64,000 bases of DNA from Oligella urethralis DSM 7531 (GTDB taxonomy: Bacteria > Pseudomonadota > Gammaproteobacteria > Burkholderiales > Burkholderiaceae_B), in assembly GCF_000372065.1 (NCBI RefSeq), contig NZ_AQVB01000005.1, positions 104 through 64,103 on the forward strand. Direction: 5' to 3'. Made by a program: the position numbers and the translations under genes. This document shows, piece by piece, positions 57,090-64,000 of the stretch; position 1 is the stretch's first letter; each line of letters begins with the position of its first letter. Under the pieces are notes generated by a model. The model did not search any database, was not told where the DNA came from, and saw only the letters and a list, made by a program, of their open reading frames with translations.

Positions 57090-57433
57090 GCCACGAACTC
57101 CTGATAAGAGGCTTCTGAAAAGCCTAATTTAAAACCACCCGGATAAATCAGTAAAGGCCGCTTCATCACGCTGGGATGGGCTTGGATTAAGGCAATGTGA
57201 TCCGCCTCGCTATTCAACACTTTAGCGCTATCGTCTAATTGACGCCATGTCTGCGAGGCCTTATTAATCAGTTTATCCCAACCTAAGGCGGCTGCCCAGG
57301 TTGTTAATTGTTCAGCACTCGGCACCTGCTCGCGCACATCAATCATAAGCACCTCATGCCCCTGGGCTTCAAGCCACTTTTTTGCCTTAACACAGGTGCT
57401 ACAACGCTTTAAACCAACTATTTGAAATGACAT
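57086..57433 (-). CDS. ArsC/YffB-family thioredoxin-fold protein
   Basis: The 115-residue product has a thioredoxin-like fold with CSTC near residue 12, the ArsC-family segment VMKRPLLI and a C-terminal LGFSEASY. The presence of two cysteines and the short length fit the YffB/Spx-like subgroup rather than true arsenate reductase, and no ars genes are nearby. It overlaps rpiA by four bases and is likely co-transcribed with it. Confidence 0.82.
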   Translation of the reverse strand: MSFQIVGLKRCSTCVKAKKWLEAQGHEVLMIDVREQVPSAEQLTTWAAALGWDKLINKASQTWRQLDDSAKVLNSEADHIALIQAHPSVMKRPLLIYPGGFKLGFSEASYQEFVA

Positions 57434-57555
57434 TCATATACCCTTTACTGTTTCATCGAATTGCTGCGACTCAGACTATCTCGCTCAAACAATACGCTAT
57501 GATCGCTAGTTAAACAAGTAATTAGCGGCCTGAAACGGCCGCTAATTACATCAGT

Positions 57556-58356
57556 TTAACTGTCAGTCTTTTTAAACTGTAAACGATTACCAATGATCAC
57601 GCAAACACCAACGATAAATATCATGATCGTCGCCAAGGCATTGACCTCGGGTTTAATGCCTAAGCGCACACGGGAAAACACCTCGACTGGCAAGGTAGTG
57701 TAGCCTGGTCCATTAAGGAAGGAAGCAATCACCACATCGTCCATCGATAAAGTAAAGGCCAGTAACCAAGCAGCCACCATCGCCGGTGCAATTAGGGGTA
57801 GCACAATGCTAAAAAATACCTTTAGCGGGGTCGCACCCAAATCCATCGCCGCTTCCTCAAGCGAACGATCCAGCTCCCGAATACGTGAGGCAACCACCAC
57901 CGACACATAGGCAACACACAGCACCACATGACCAACCCAAATGGTAAACATGCCATTTTCTGCGGGGAAACCGATAATAGATCTGAGCTCAATAATCATC
58001 AATAAAATTGACACACCCAAGATCACCTCCGGAATCACCAACGGCGCATTTAACATACCGATAAAGAGTGGAAAACCTAAAAAAGGCCCTTTACGGACTA
58101 GGACATAAGCCGCCCAGGTACCCACAATCACCGCTGCTGTGGCTGAAAGTACAGCAATTTTGATGGATAACCAAGCCGCTTTTAAAAGATTCGTATCACT
58201 CATCAGGCTTTGATACCAACGCAAAGAAAAGCCGGTCCAAGTCGATTGCAGTGCAGAGTCATTAAAGGAAAAAACCACTAAGGACAGAATCGGTAAATAT
58301 AAAAACCCGAAACCGACGATAAACACAAAGTATTTAAACAAGGTACTTAGTCTCAT
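57556..58356 (-). CDS. potI: Putrescine ABC transporter permease PotI
   Basis: Second membrane subunit of the polyamine importer. The 266-residue product has six predicted helices and the permease loop EEAAMDLGATPLKVFFSIVLPL, the docking site for the ATPase. It overlaps the potH stop (TGATG). Last gene of potFGHI. Confidence 0.9.
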   Translation of the reverse strand: MRLSTLFKYFVFIVGFGFLYLPILSLVVFSFNDSALQSTWTGFSLRWYQSLMSDTNLLKAAWLSIKIAVLSATAAVIVGTWAAYVLVRKGPFLGFPLFIGMLNAPLVIPEVILGVSILLMIIELRSIIGFPAENGMFTIWVGHVVLCVAYVSVVVASRIRELDRSLEEAAMDLGATPLKVFFSIVLPLIAPAMVAAWLLAFTLSMDDVVIASFLNGPGYTTLPVEVFSRVRLGIKPEVNALATIMIFIVGVCVIIGNRLQFKKTDS

Positions 58357-59267
58357 CAGTTTTGCTCCTTCAATTGCTTAGCCTGGTTAATCTGGAACAA
58401 TACCAAAGGAATCAATAAAATCAATAGCATCACCACGGCAATGGCTGCTGCCATTGGCCAATTGGAGTTAGTAAAGTACTGATCCCACATCACTCGACCA
58501 ATCATATAGGTATTGGTACCGCCTAATAACTCAGGAATCACATACTCACCTACTGAAGGAATAAAGACCAACATCGCACCCGCTATCACGCCAGAAATCG
58601 ATAAAGGTAAGGTGATGGTAATAAATGCTTTAATCGGTCGCGCGCCCAGATCATAGGCCGCATCAATTAAACGCTGATCATGCTTTAATAGATTGGTATA
58701 GAGTGGCAAAATAAAAAAGGGTAAATAGGTATAAACCAAACCGATATACACAGCAATATCCGTACGATAAAGCTCAATCGGCGTATCAATAACGCCAAGC
58801 CAAATTAAAAAGTTATTGAGCAAACCCTCATTGCGCAGAATGCCGGCCCATGCATAGACCCGCAACAGTAAGGAGGTCCAAAATGGCAAAATCACGCCCA
58901 GCAGTAATAAGTTCCGTGTTTTGGGATTGGCTTGGGCAATAAAATAAGCCATGGGATAGCCAATCAAAATACAACATAAGGTGGTGATTGCTGCCATTTT
59001 AATGGAGCGTATATACGCCTCTACAAAAATCGTATCAGTAAATAGCGTGATATAGCTTTCTAAATACAGCGAAAAGCGCAAAACAGCGGATTTATATTCA
59101 AATAATTGCGAATATGGCGGCTGCCCAAAAATAGACTCCGCAAAGCTGATTTTTAAGACAATTAAAAAAGGTATCAATAATGTCAAAATCAGCCAGACAA
59201 ACGGCGGCACAATACTTAAGCGCTCCCGCGTCGGCAACCAAGAAAATAAAGCAGCTAATCTCGTCAT
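58356..59267 (-). CDS. potH: Putrescine ABC transporter permease PotH
   Basis: First membrane subunit, 303 residues with six helices and the loop IDAAYDLGARPIKAFITITLPL. The start overlaps the potG stop by four bases (ATGA). The segment AYFIAQANPKTRNLLLLGVILPFWTS is typical of PotH/PotB. Confidence 0.9.
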   Translation of the reverse strand: MTRLAALFSWLPTRERLSIVPPFVWLILTLLIPFLIVLKISFAESIFGQPPYSQLFEYKSAVLRFSLYLESYITLFTDTIFVEAYIRSIKMAAITTLCCILIGYPMAYFIAQANPKTRNLLLLGVILPFWTSLLLRVYAWAGILRNEGLLNNFLIWLGVIDTPIELYRTDIAVYIGLVYTYLPFFILPLYTNLLKHDQRLIDAAYDLGARPIKAFITITLPLSISGVIAGAMLVFIPSVGEYVIPELLGGTNTYMIGRVMWDQYFTNSNWPMAAAIAVVMLLILLIPLVLFQINQAKQLKEQN

Positions 59268-60385
59268 GATGCTAATACCGTCCCACTATCCGGCCCCCAG
59301 GTAATATACACCTCATCGTCAATGCTGGGTGCATCCTCTAAGGCCATACGCGCTGGCATACTGGCATCCACCACCTTACCAGAATCCAACTCAATTTGAT
59401 AAAGCATATAGCTACCCATCCATGCTACGTGCGTCACCACACCATAGGCCACGTTAACCGAATCATCCGGTTCTTCTGTCAAGACACGAATTTGCTCAGG
59501 ACGAATAGACACATAGACTTCCATCCCTAAAGGCTCATTGACCCCGTGGCTCACATAGAGCGGGCTTTCTAAATCATCGGATTCAATTAACACGTGATCC
59601 GGCTCATCCACCACAATTCGCCCTTTGAAAATATTGGTATTACCGATAAAGCTGGCAACAAAGCGCGAGTTAGGGAAGCTATACACATCCTTTGGTGTAC
59701 CCTGCTGAATAATTTCACCGGCAGTCATCACGGCTAAGCGATTGGCCATGGTCATGGCCTCTTCCTGATCGTGGGTCACCATAATACACGTAACGCCCAC
59801 TTGTTCAATAATTTTAGTCAGCTCAATCTGTGTTTTTTGACGGATTTGCTTATCTAAGGCCGACATCGGCTCATCTAATAACAGTAATTTAGGGCGCTTA
59901 ACCAAGCTGCGCGCTAAGGCCACACGCTGTTGCTGACCACCGGAGAGTTGCGATGGTTTACGACGCGCCATCCCGGCCATTTGCACTAAATCCAAAGCCT
60001 CAAACACACGCTGATGAATTTCTTGCTTATCGACGCCCTCTTGCTTTAGTCCGAAGGCGACATTAGCCTCTACCGTCATATGTGGAAATAAGGCATAGGA
60101 CTGAAACATCATATTTACCGGGCGCTTATAGGCCGGCACATTGGCAATATCAACACCGTCAAGAAAAATCTGACCAGAGGTGGGCTTTTCAAAACCGGCT
60201 AACATCCTCAATAAGGTGGACTTACCACAACCCGAGCTACCTAACAGTGCAAATATCTCATTGCGCTTAACAGTTAGATCCACCCCTTTAACTGCTACTA
60301 CCTCACCATAAATCTTTTTTAAATTGACCAGTTTTAAAAACTCGTCATCAGTCGTTGCTGTCGTCGCTATGCGTCCATCAGTCAT
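59264..60385 (-). CDS. potG: Putrescine ABC transporter ATP-binding protein PotG
   Basis: ATPase of the importer. The 373-residue product has Walker A GSSGCGKSTLLR, the signature LSGGQQQRVALARSL, Walker B KLLLLDEPMSALD and the switch His in VTHDQEEAMT. A C-terminal TOBE domain follows residue 290. An intergenic hairpin precedes it. Confidence 0.92.
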   Translation of the reverse strand: MTDGRIATTATTDDEFLKLVNLKKIYGEVVAVKGVDLTVKRNEIFALLGSSGCGKSTLLRMLAGFEKPTSGQIFLDGVDIANVPAYKRPVNMMFQSYALFPHMTVEANVAFGLKQEGVDKQEIHQRVFEALDLVQMAGMARRKPSQLSGGQQQRVALARSLVKRPKLLLLDEPMSALDKQIRQKTQIELTKIIEQVGVTCIMVTHDQEEAMTMANRLAVMTAGEIIQQGTPKDVYSFPNSRFVASFIGNTNIFKGRIVVDEPDHVLIESDDLESPLYVSHGVNEPLGMEVYVSIRPEQIRVLTEEPDDSVNVAYGVVTHVAWMGSYMLYQIELDSGKVVDASMPARMALEDAPSIDDEVYITWGPDSGTVLAS

Positions 60386-60417
60386 AGTAATCTCAATTCC
60401 TCTTGCTAAAATTGATT

Positions 60418-60459
60418 AATGGCCCGTCAATTAAGAAAGTCTTAATCCTACGGGCCATT
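60418..60459 (-). other. Stable hairpin between potF and potG
   Basis: The outer stem AATGGCCCGT / ACGGGCCATT encloses an inner stem TAAGA / TCTTA. There is no strong T run, so it may protect the potF mRNA and raise binding-protein level over the other subunits. Confidence 0.6.
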
Positions 60460-60491
60460 GATAAAAGCAAAGCTTATCGCTTGTTTAACAA

Positions 60492-61589
60492 CTAGCGTCC
60501 TGCTTTTAGCTCAGCCCATAAGCGGGTTTGTAAACGAAGAATATTCATCGGCTGAGGCTTAATCACAAAGAGTGTTTTAGCCTTTTCAGCGCTCGGGTAT
60601 AACTCTTCATTTTCTGCTAGCTCAGGTAAAACATGTTCACGTGCGCTTTTATTCGCATTGGTAAAGAACATTTCATTGGTAATCGCCGCATGTACTTCGG
60701 GTGTTTCAATGTAGTTAATAAACTTCATTGCATTATCAAAGTTAGGGGCATCTTTAGGTACTGCCATGGTATCAAACCATACTGGCGCACCGTCATTAGG
60801 CGTAAAGTAAGCGACCTCAAAGTCACGCTTCGCTTCTTTGGCTCGGTCAGCAGCAATCATCACATCACCATTAAAACCATAGACAAAGCATAAGTCGCCA
60901 GAAGCTAACTCATCGATATAACCAGAGGAGCTGAACTGACGCACATAAGGACGAATCTTTTTCAAAACCTCTATCGCCTCACGGTAATCCGCCTCTTCAG
61001 AACTATTAGGATCCTTGCCTAAATAATGTAGAACGGCTGGGAAAACCTGTGCCGCCTCATCCAAAATAGACACACCACAACTGCGTAGCTTTTCTACCTT
61101 GGCAGGATCGAATAAATTAGACCAGTCGCGAAAATCGTAGTCCTCACCCATGATTTCTTTGACCTTGGTCACGTTATAGCCCAGACCATTGGTGCCATAA
61201 CCCCAAGGGATTAAGTATTCATTGCCCGGATCGACTTGTGCCACCACGGCCATAATATCTGGATCCAAATGCTTCCAGTTAGGGATTTTGGATTTATCTA
61301 GCTTTTGTAGTAAACCGGCCTCAATCTGACGCGCTGCATAGTGAGTGGCTGGTACAACCACATCATAGCCAGACTTACCAGTTAATAACTTCGCTTGTAA
61401 AATATCATTGGTATCGTAGGTGTCGTAACGGACTTTGATGCCGGTTTCACGTTCAAAACCAGGAATTGTATCGGGTGCAGTATATTCAGCCCAGTTATAG
61501 ACATTGACGACATTATCATCTTGTGCGGTAGCAGTGCCGGCAACAAGGGTGGAAAACATTAAAGCGAGACCAATTGACTTCAGTTTCAT
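60492..61589 (-). CDS. potF: Putrescine-binding periplasmic protein PotF
   Basis: Solute-binding protein of the polyamine importer. The 365-residue product has a signal peptide (MKLKSIGLALMFSTLVAG...ATAQ) and the SBP core VVNVYNWAEYTAPDTIPGFE. The start at 61589 has a GGGGG ribosome-binding site about 11 bases upstream; an in-frame one 10 codons earlier would spoil the signal peptide. First gene of the pot operon. Confidence 0.91.
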   Translation of the reverse strand: MKLKSIGLALMFSTLVAGTATAQDDNVVNVYNWAEYTAPDTIPGFERETGIKVRYDTYDTNDILQAKLLTGKSGYDVVVPATHYAARQIEAGLLQKLDKSKIPNWKHLDPDIMAVVAQVDPGNEYLIPWGYGTNGLGYNVTKVKEIMGEDYDFRDWSNLFDPAKVEKLRSCGVSILDEAAQVFPAVLHYLGKDPNSSEEADYREAIEVLKKIRPYVRQFSSSGYIDELASGDLCFVYGFNGDVMIAADRAKEAKRDFEVAYFTPNDGAPVWFDTMAVPKDAPNFDNAMKFINYIETPEVHAAITNEMFFTNANKSAREHVLPELAENEELYPSAEKAKTLFVIKPQPMNILRLQTRLWAELKAGR

Positions 61590-61653
61590 CTGAGCAAACC
61601 CCCTTATACAAAAAAACAAAAAACTAATGATATAGCTAATTTAGCTTAAAGGG

Positions 61654-62421
61654 CTAATTATTTTCAATTAATTGATAATATTTTGAAATTTGTTCCATAA
61701 ATACAATACTTTGTTCCCCACAAAGCTTGATTAAGGAGCGCTCTAAGCGAGCTAAATTCTGTTGTCGTTGACGCGGAGTCACGGTGATTTTTTTGGCCTT
61801 ATCAAAATCAATGATATAAGCTTGCATTGGCTCACTACCACATAAAATATTATGGGCATTTAAATCTGCATGCCATACGCCTAAATCGTGCATTTGATGA
61901 ATGCTTTTTGCCGTTGCTGCGGCGTAGGCGGCTGCCGTCTCTTCACTCAGCTTCTGCTGCAGATAGTGCTGACAAATCTCAGCCAGGCTTTGGCTATCCG
62001 CAATTAAACTGGTAATTAACGCCATTTCACAAAATAAACCCTGGCGCTGATAACATGCACCTAAGGCTTTGGGCACAGCGAGCCCTGCCTGCTGCAAATA
62101 AGTCAGTATGCTGAACTCCTGAAAGGCCCGACTTTGTTCAGGACCGGTAAAAAAATACTTTGATTGATTAAATTTACCAATCAAACCACCACGCCGATAC
62201 TGTCTTAACACCGCTGGACCTACTGCGGTCGGGACATACCAAGCCGCATTACGACCGCCACTACCCACCTTTACAGCCTCGCGCTGATAATGTGATGGCT
62301 GAAATATCGCTGGGCTAAAGCAAGCTTCTAAACTATGTCCACGACTGAGTATCGCAGCTTGCCACTCTGGATGAATTAACACTCCCCAATTCTTAGCTTG
62401 GACCGTTGCTGTGATTGCCAT
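61654..62421 (-). CDS. kdkA: 3-deoxy-D-manno-octulosonic acid kinase (KdkA)
   Basis: Phosphorylates Kdo in the LPS inner core. The 255-residue product is a small protein-kinase-like fold with GRNAAWYVPT, QYRRGGLIGK, the catalytic loop HADLNAHNIL and DFDKAK in place of DFG. It fits bacteria that carry a single phosphorylated Kdo. Neighbours are unrelated. Confidence 0.85.
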   Translation of the reverse strand: MAITATVQAKNWGVLIHPEWQAAILSRGHSLEACFSPAIFQPSHYQREAVKVGSGGRNAAWYVPTAVGPAVLRQYRRGGLIGKFNQSKYFFTGPEQSRAFQEFSILTYLQQAGLAVPKALGACYQRQGLFCEMALITSLIADSQSLAEICQHYLQQKLSEETAAAYAAATAKSIHQMHDLGVWHADLNAHNILCGSEPMQAYIIDFDKAKKITVTPRQRQQNLARLERSLIKLCGEQSIVFMEQISKYYQLIENN

Positions 62422-62492
62422 AGACCATTATCCTAAACATTTGAATTTGCTTTGCATTGTCAACGACTTCATCATTTTATCGCTGCAGGCAC

Positions 62493-63263
62493 TTATTTAA
62501 ATAGCAGTAATAAAAAGGTCAGCAACAACACCAGCACAAAGAGCCTTTTTAAAAAGACTTCCGATAAATGCATCGCTAATCGGATCGCCTGTCGCACCAT
62601 CAATACCCCACCAATAGCGAGCGGAATTCCAATAGACCAATCGGTATTACCATGCCAAGCATAGGTAATAAGTGCCATGGTCACGCCTGGCAAGACCAAC
62701 GTTAAACCAATACCTTGGGCGACTACCTGTCGATAACCGTAAATTAAGGTTAAGACAGGCACGGCGATTAAGGAACCACCCACACCGAAAAAGCCTCCTA
62801 TCAAACCGGCAGCCAAGCCTAACACCAGAAAGCCCACCGTACCCATTGCTCTATGCGGTGGGCGTGGCTTAGTTAAATCGACATTCTTACGAGGTAAAGT
62901 TTGCCATAAATATAAGCAAGCTAATAATAAGAGCAAAAAAGCAAAGCAGCGTCTTAACAATACGGGATCGATGTGTTGAGCCCAAGTTGATGAAAGATTG
63001 GTAAAAACAATATTCACCAGAATCGCCAGGCTCACACCCTTAAAATCAATTTTATGATGCTTGTTATAACCGTACACTGCGAGCAAAACATTGCCCACAA
63101 TCATCACCAGACCGGTGCCTTGAGCTAATTGCTGTGGCATATCAAAGACAATGGCTAACATTGGTATCGCCACAATACCACCGCCAATGCCGACTAAGGC
63201 ACCTACAAAGCCAATGATCGCTCCGAGCGCCACAAACATGGCAAAATTTAAAACCAGTTCCAA
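62493..63263 (-). CDS. TauE/SafE-family sulfite or anion exporter
   Basis: Membrane permease, 256 residues, about eight helices, with the two family repeats ALVGIGGGIVAIPML and GGFFGVGGSLIAVPVL. Substrate is not determined by sequence; family members export sulfite, sulfoacetate or similar anions. The start codon is TTG at 63263, supported by GAGAG about eight bases before it; the next ATG (63239) has no such site. It starts five bases after the radA stop. Confidence 0.85.
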   Translation of the reverse strand: MELVLNFAMFVALGAIIGFVGALVGIGGGIVAIPMLAIVFDMPQQLAQGTGLVMIVGNVLLAVYGYNKHHKIDFKGVSLAILVNIVFTNLSSTWAQHIDPVLLRRCFAFLLLLLACLYLWQTLPRKNVDLTKPRPPHRAMGTVGFLVLGLAAGLIGGFFGVGGSLIAVPVLTLIYGYRQVVAQGIGLTLVLPGVTMALITYAWHGNTDWSIGIPLAIGGVLMVRQAIRLAMHLSEVFLKRLFVLVLLLTFLLLLFK

Positions 63264-63267
63264 AGCG

Positions 63268-64000
63268 CTACTCTCTTCTTAAATAGTCAAAAATATCAAC
63301 AAGACGAGAAACTGGCCAAATAGTCAGTCCCGGCAGTGGCTGCTTCGGTGCATTATGCTTAGGGATCATGGCAATTTCAAAGCCTAATTTTGCGGCCTCT
63401 TTAAGGCGCTCCTGGCCACGGGTGGCGGGTCGAATTTCACCAGCTAAACCTACCTCACCAAAAGCAAAAAAGCCCTTGGGCAGTGGTTTATCACGCAAAG
63501 AAGAAATTAACGCCAAAATCACCGGCAAGTCGGAAGCGGTTTCACTGATACGGACCCCGCCCACGGCATTAATAAACACATCCTGATTAAAGGTGGGGAT
63601 ACCGCCATGCCGATGTAAGACCGCCAATAGCATAGCTAAACGTCCCCCATCCAAGCCTAGACTAAGACGTCGAGGATTAGGTACATGCGCAGTATCGGCC
63701 AAGGCCTGAATCTCCACCAATAAGGGACGTGTACCCTCTTGTGTCGCCATCACACACGAACCTGCAATATCACTAGAATGCTGGGATAAGAAAATCGCCG
63801 AGGGATTATTAATACCTCGTAAGCCCTTATCCGTCATGGCAAAAACGCCTAATTCATTGACCGCGCCAAAACGGTTTTTAAAAGCACGAATCAAGCGATG
63901 CGAAGAATGACTATCGCCCTCAAAATATAACACCGTGTCAACAATATGCTCCAGCACACGCGGTCCAGCCAGACTGCCATCCTTGGTCACATGACCAATC
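63268..64000 (-). CDS. radA: DNA repair protein RadA, C-terminal part (cut by window end)
   Basis: RecA-like branch-migration ATPase. The visible 244 codons remain open to the window edge; the zinc finger and Walker A lie beyond it. The RadA-specific KNRFG motif is visible (AFKNRFGAVNELG), followed by a Lon-protease-like domain (GGVRISETASDLPVILAL to IPKHN) without the Ser-Lys catalytic pair, as usual for RadA. Confidence 0.92.
   Translation of the reverse strand, partial: IGHVTKDGSLAGPRVLEHIVDTVLYFEGDSHSSHRLIRAFKNRFGAVNELGVFAMTDKGLRGINNPSAIFLSQHSSDIAGSCVMATQEGTRPLLVEIQALADTAHVPNPRRLSLGLDGGRLAMLLAVLHRHGGIPTFNQDVFINAVGGVRISETASDLPVILALISSLRDKPLPKGFFAFGEVGLAGEIRPATRGQERLKEAAKLGFEIAMIPKHNAPKQPLPGLTIWPVSRLVDIFDYLRRE

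Noticed and set aside
57086-57433. Arsenate reductase of an ars operon
   Set aside because: The family match is to the broader ArsC/YffB group, and no arsR, arsB or arsH is nearby.

Overview
The window is a stretch of mostly core chromosome from a betaproteobacterium, most likely a member of the Alcaligenaceae with a lower G+C content than Bordetella (Oligella- or Pelistega-like by impression; the sequence alone does not fix the genus). The evidence is the Bordetella-like gene order gyrA-serC-pheA-hisC-tyrA-aroA-cmk-rpsA-ihfB-lapA-lapB-hldE-hldD, the nadE-glnB pair, long-form isocitrate lyase, and a permuted two-piece tmRNA of the betaproteobacterial type.

Layout. 1-415: 3' end of a G+C-rich IS200/IS605 transposase. 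467-8177: fnr followed by a reverse-strand ccoNOQP-ccoG-fixH cluster for cbb3 oxidase, with ccoS and a strange ccoI upstream. FNR-type boxes precede both fnr and ccoN, so the low-oxygen regulator and its main respiratory target sit side by side. 8195-24847: a long reverse-strand run of housekeeping genes: cysM, a ComEA-like protein, LPS heptose and LPS-assembly genes (hldD, hldE, lapB, lapA), ihfB, rpsA, cmk, the aromatic amino acid block (aroA, tyrA, hisC, pheA), serC and gyrA. 25306-28013: forward ompA, ubiG, gph and an OmpA-domain lipoprotein. 28040-28387: the two-piece tmRNA. 28489-38615: an unknown protein, prc, a lytic transglycosylase, a SecD-head-like lipoprotein, a pseudouridine synthase, ubiC, glnB, nadE and argH. 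38753-47644: an SOS-flavoured section (recX, recA, rdgC, uvrB, lexA) that also holds a small DUF2478/methyltransferase cluster and an aromatic aminotransferase. 47713-54598: copA, tRNA-Arg(ACG) and the glyoxylate bypass pair aceA and glcB. 54599-55589: a gene-free block containing a 292-bp tandem repeat with DnaA boxes and conserved inverted repeats. 55590-64000: phoU, rpiA, an ArsC-like protein, a putrescine ABC importer (potFGHI), kdkA, a TauE/SafE exporter and the 3' part of radA.

The observations most worth a second look are these. (1) The ccoI position (7185-8177) encodes a copper P-type ATPase that keeps all eight predicted membrane segments and the CPC motif but has lost the metal-binding, actuator, phosphorylation and nucleotide-binding domains, in an intact reading frame. 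(2) The 292-bp tandem repeat at 54727-55310 is rich in inverted repeats; most differences between the two copies fall outside stems, and one stem has a compensatory A-T to G-C change. A DnaA box recurs every 292 bp, three times. (3) The tmRNA gene is permuted, with the tag ANDESYALAA. (4) The lexA operator is embedded in a perfect 38-bp palindrome, and the aceA upstream region carries nested inverted repeats. No CRISPR array, prophage or large genomic island was seen.
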